Source: CAYGHG01 sp964349515 (GTDB lineage Bacteria; Oederibacteriota; PGYV01; CAYGHG01). Taken from it: DNA of 7,556 nt. The stretch covers positions 1-7,556 of the forward strand of contig CAYGHG010000120.1 of assembly GCA_964349515.1 (NCBI GenBank), given 5' to 3'. The position numbers and the translations under genes are program-made. The first letter of the stretch is position 1; every line of letters starts with the position of its first letter. Positions 5,346 through 7,556 of this stretch are shown here, piece after piece. The notes under the pieces were generated by a model, which saw nothing but the letters and a program-made list of their open reading frames with translations, ran no database searches and was not told where the DNA came from.

Positions 5346-7340
5346 TTACTTACTCTTTAGCTTCTTAATCCTCTCCAGAATCCCGCCAACACTAAATCCA
5401 TATTTCTCAAGTACCACTTCCCCCGGCGCAGAGGCGCCGAATTTTTCCACTCCCAGGATTTCGCCTTCATCCCCGGCGAGCCAATGCCAGCACCCCGGTG
5501 CGGCTGCCTCAACTACCAGCCTCTTTTTTATTTCAGATGGTATCACGGATCCCCTGTATGATTCCTCCTGCGCCTTAAACAACTCAAATGAAGGCATTGA
5601 AACCACCCTTACATTTATTCCCTTGTCCAAAGCTTTTTTCGCCGCCTCAATAGAGATATGCACTTCCGAACCTGTGGCTATTATGATTACATCAGGCCTT
5701 TCATTGCCGCCATAAACTATGTACGCGCCTTTCAGCGCGCCTTTAAAAACCATATTGTCTTTATTGTCAAGCACGGGCAGATCCTGCCTGGTGAGTATCA
5801 GGCAGACAGGCTTTTTTGCGGTTATCGCGCAGTACCAGGCCGCCACTGTTTCATTTGCGTCAGCGGGCCTGATAACGGTCAAGCCCGGTATCAGCCTGAG
5901 CGACGGCAGGTGTTCTACCGGCTGGTGCGTGGGGCCGTCTTCTCCGAGCCCTATGGAGTCATGGGTGAAAACAAATATAGAGTGGCACTGCATTATGGCG
6001 GCGATGCGTATCGCCGGCCTCATATAGTCCGAGAAAGTGAGAAAGGTCGCGCAGTAGGGTATGAGCCCGCCGTGCAGCGCCATGCCGTTTATGATTGCAG
6101 CCATGGCATGCTCGCGTACGCCGAAGTGAATGTTACGCGAGCATAACCCCGATATTCCGAAGGAACCTTTGCCCTTCAGCTCAGTTTTTGTGGACGGCGA
6201 CAAATCAGCCGAGCCGCCCATGAATTCCGTGAAATATTTTTCAATGAGATTCATTGTTTTGCCTGAGGCTGTTCTTGTGGCTATTTTTTGCCCCGGCTCA
6301 AAAAACTCCAGGTTTTTCAGCAGTTCTTCATTAATATTACCCGAGAGGTATTTTTCAAGCAAGTCAGCCTCAGCAGGATATTCTTTCATGTATCTTTCAG
6401 TCTCTTCATTCCATTTTTTTTCCTCAAGAGCGCCTTTTTCCGCAATATCTTTGAAATGAGCCCTTACTTCTTCAGCCACGTAAAAATCCCTGTCAGAGGG
6501 AAATCCGAAAAACTCTTTTGTCTTTTTTACGTTGTCAGGCCCGAGCGCCTCCCCGTGAACCGACGCGCTGCCCTCTTTTGGCGAGCCGTAACCTATCTTT
6601 GTACGGATAATTATCAGCGAAGGTTTTTCTTCGTTTTCTTTTGCAGCCTTAACAGCCCCTTCAATCGCCGCAGTATCATTGCCGTCCTCAACTTCCTGCA
6701 CATGCCAGCCGTAAGCCTCAAACCTGCCTCTTACGTTTTCCGTGAAAGCAAGGCCCGTGTCGCCTTCTATGGAAATGTCATTATCGTCATAAAGGTATAT
6801 CAGCCTGCCGAGTTTGAGCGTAGCGGCAAGCGAAGCAGCCTCGGATGTCACGCCCTCCATCAAATCGCCGTCTGAGACTATCGCATATATGTGGTGGTTT
6901 ACGGGTTTTATCCCTTTTCTATTAAAGCACTGACTGAGAGTTTTTTCAGCTATCGCCATTCCCACACCCATGGCAAATCCCTGCCCGAGCGGCCCGGTCG
7001 TAGCTTCAACACCCGGGGTTAACCCGTGTTCCGGATGCCCGGGTGTAATAGAGCCGTACTGTCTGAATTGTTTTAAATCCTCCATCGAAACATCATATCC
7101 TGAAAGATGAAGAAGAGAGTAAAGAAGCGCGCTGCCATGCCCCGCTGATAGTATGAACCTGTCGCGGCCGCGCCAGGATGGGTTTTTAGGATTGTGTTTT
7201 AAAAACTTCGACCATATCACATAAGCCATGGGAGCCGCACCGAGAGGCAGTCCGGGATGCCCTGACCTGGCCTTTTCCACCATGTCAATACTGAGCATTC
7301 GTATGGTGTTAATTGAAAGGGTTTCTATGTTTTTATCCAT
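5346..7340 (-). CDS. tkt: Transketolase
   Basis: Thiamine-diphosphate enzyme moving two-carbon units between ketose and aldose phosphates in the non-oxidative pentose phosphate pathway. The 664-residue protein is full length and fused, not the split archaeal type. The ThDP domain shows SGHPG (26-30, H28), SAGHGS (65-70, H68), GPLGQG (116-121) and SDGDLMEG (156-163). YDDNDISIEG (184-193) holds the metal/ThDP residues. The pyrimidine domain has GGSADL (375-380), GVREHAM with catalytic E410, and FTHDSIGLGEDGPTHQP (458-474). LTRQDLP follows at 516-522. FGASAPGEVVLEKYGFS (634-650) marks the C-terminal domain. The ATG at 7340 gives the canonical N-terminus, but no Shine-Dalgarno sequence precedes it, unlike the other four genes. 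The TAA stop is immediately followed by heptamer repeats. Confidence 0.98.
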   Translation of the reverse strand: MDKNIETLSINTIRMLSIDMVEKARSGHPGLPLGAAPMAYVIWSKFLKHNPKNPSWRGRDRFILSAGHGSALLYSLLHLSGYDVSMEDLKQFRQYGSITPGHPEHGLTPGVEATTGPLGQGFAMGVGMAIAEKTLSQCFNRKGIKPVNHHIYAIVSDGDLMEGVTSEAASLAATLKLGRLIYLYDDNDISIEGDTGLAFTENVRGRFEAYGWHVQEVEDGNDTAAIEGAVKAAKENEEKPSLIIIRTKIGYGSPKEGSASVHGEALGPDNVKKTKEFFGFPSDRDFYVAEEVRAHFKDIAEKGALEEKKWNEETERYMKEYPAEADLLEKYLSGNINEELLKNLEFFEPGQKIATRTASGKTMNLIEKYFTEFMGGSADLSPSTKTELKGKGSFGISGLCSRNIHFGVREHAMAAIINGMALHGGLIPYCATFLTFSDYMRPAIRIAAIMQCHSIFVFTHDSIGLGEDGPTHQPVEHLPSLRLIPGLTVIRPADANETVAAWYCAITAKKPVCLILTRQDLPVLDNKDNMVFKGALKGAYIVYGGNERPDVIIIATGSEVHISIEAAKKALDKGINVRVVSMPSFELFKAQEESYRGSVIPSEIKKRLVVEAAAPGCWHWLAGDEGEILGVEKFGASAPGEVVLEKYGFSVGGILERIKKLKSK

Positions 7341-7348
7341 AAAAAGAT

Positions 7349-7378
7349 TTTATCACAAACCCCGGCATAAGTCATCAA
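7349..7378 (-). promoter_or_regulatory. Candidate promoter for tkt, implying a leaderless mRNA
   Basis: On the minus strand TTGATG (7373-7378, 4 of 6) is followed by an 18-bp spacer and GATAAA (7349-7354, 4 of 6), with TGT before it as an extended -10. Its usual start point would fall only 1-4 nt before the tkt ATG at 7340. That agrees with the missing ribosome binding site. Both hexamers are imperfect. Confidence 0.4.
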
Positions 7379-7411
7379 CGCCTTAAAACCGCAGATAGTA
7401 TTCCGCAATAT

Positions 7412-7445
7412 CCTCTCCCCTTCAGGGGAGAGGCAAGGTGAGGGG
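7412..7445 (+). repeat. Dispersed hairpin repeat, copy upstream of tkt
   Basis: A perfect 9-bp inverted repeat, CCTCTCCCC-TTCA-GGGGAGAGG (7412-7433), is followed by CAAGGTGAGGGG. It has the same orientation and tail as the copy at 4197-4228, with one extra base pair in the stem and a different loop. It lies 34 bp upstream of the candidate tkt -35. Confidence 0.87.
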
Positions 7446-7460
7446 AAGGTCTTTTAATCC

Positions 7461-7489
7461 CGTAAATGTTCCGGTATGCGTAAATGTTC
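7461..7489. repeat. 11-bp direct repeat at 18-bp spacing
   Basis: CGTAAATGTTC occurs at 7461-7471 and again at 7479-7489, exact in all 11 bases. Tandem sites like this can be operators, but no regulator gene is in the window. It lies upstream of both the tkt promoter and a possible rightward -10 at 7539. Confidence 0.6.
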
Positions 7490-7535
7490 TTCAAAAAGTA
7501 GAGAGATAATATGAAAGAAAAGAAAGGCACCGCCT

Positions 7536-7544
7536 TGATATAAT
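7536..7544 (+). promoter_or_regulatory. Possible extended -10 facing right
   Basis: The plus strand reads TGA then TATAAT (hexamer 7539-7544), a perfect extended -10, but no -35 is evident. It could serve a gene beyond the right edge and diverging from tkt. The rest of 7446-7535 holds no gene I can support. Confidence 0.25.
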
Positions 7545-7556
7545 ATCCATCAGGGC

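Noticed and set aside
4229..7394. AAAACCGCAG shared at 4229-4238 and 7385-7394, near both hairpin repeats
   Set aside because: It lies downstream of one hairpin and upstream of the other, so it is not part of the element and is short enough to be chance.
7511..7543. Plus-strand ORF starting ATGAAAGAAAAG
   Set aside because: It is only ten codons before TAA and has no convincing binding site.

Overview
This window looks like accessory central-carbon DNA from an uncultivated bacterium. The genes read cleanly and have good Shine-Dalgarno sites and sigma70-type promoters with an extended -10. The intergenic DNA is AT-rich and full of short tandem repeats, and one array holds a 100-N block typical of a scaffolded metagenome assembly. 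I cannot assign a phylum from the sequence. This repeat-rich intergenic style recalls candidate phyla such as Elusimicrobiota or Omnitrophota, but that is only an impression.

All five genes are on the minus strand, so transcription runs from right to left. The order is transketolase (tkt, 7340-5346), a short-form decarboxylating 6-phosphogluconate dehydrogenase (gnd, 5210-4242), glucose-6-phosphate dehydrogenase (zwf, 4056-2512), 6-phosphogluconolactonase (pgl, 2492-1755) and a butanol-dehydrogenase/YqhD-like iron-containing alcohol dehydrogenase (1252-74). The products Zwf, Pgl and Gnd make up the complete oxidative pentose phosphate branch from glucose-6-phosphate to ribulose-5-phosphate. 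Tkt links that branch back to glycolysis. The alcohol dehydrogenase could use the NAD(P)H produced to reduce aldehydes. Promoters and spacing suggest three transcription units: tkt(-gnd), zwf-pgl and adh. No frameshift or broken gene is seen.

The unusual part is the DNA between genes. Two related 7-bp repeat families, YTTTCAR and TTYTGTC on the plus strand, form arrays placed directly at the 3' ends of adh, pgl and tkt, always in the same orientation relative to the gene. Between pgl and adh they are nested in a larger repeat of about 80 bp. That unit has a conserved 26-bp core containing a 13-bp palindrome, and it varies in length by whole heptamers. The YTTTCAR array reads TGA in all three frames on the coding strand and supplies the actual stop codon of adh. 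The spacer between tkt and gnd holds the second family in a fold-back arrangement. A different dispersed hairpin repeat (CCTCTCCC...GGGAGAGG followed by AAGGTGAGGG) lies on each side of the tkt-gnd pair.

No CRISPR array, tRNA, rRNA, transposase or phage gene was seen. The right edge (7341-7556) has no gene. It holds the proposed tkt promoter, one hairpin repeat, an 11-bp direct repeat and a possible rightward -10 element.
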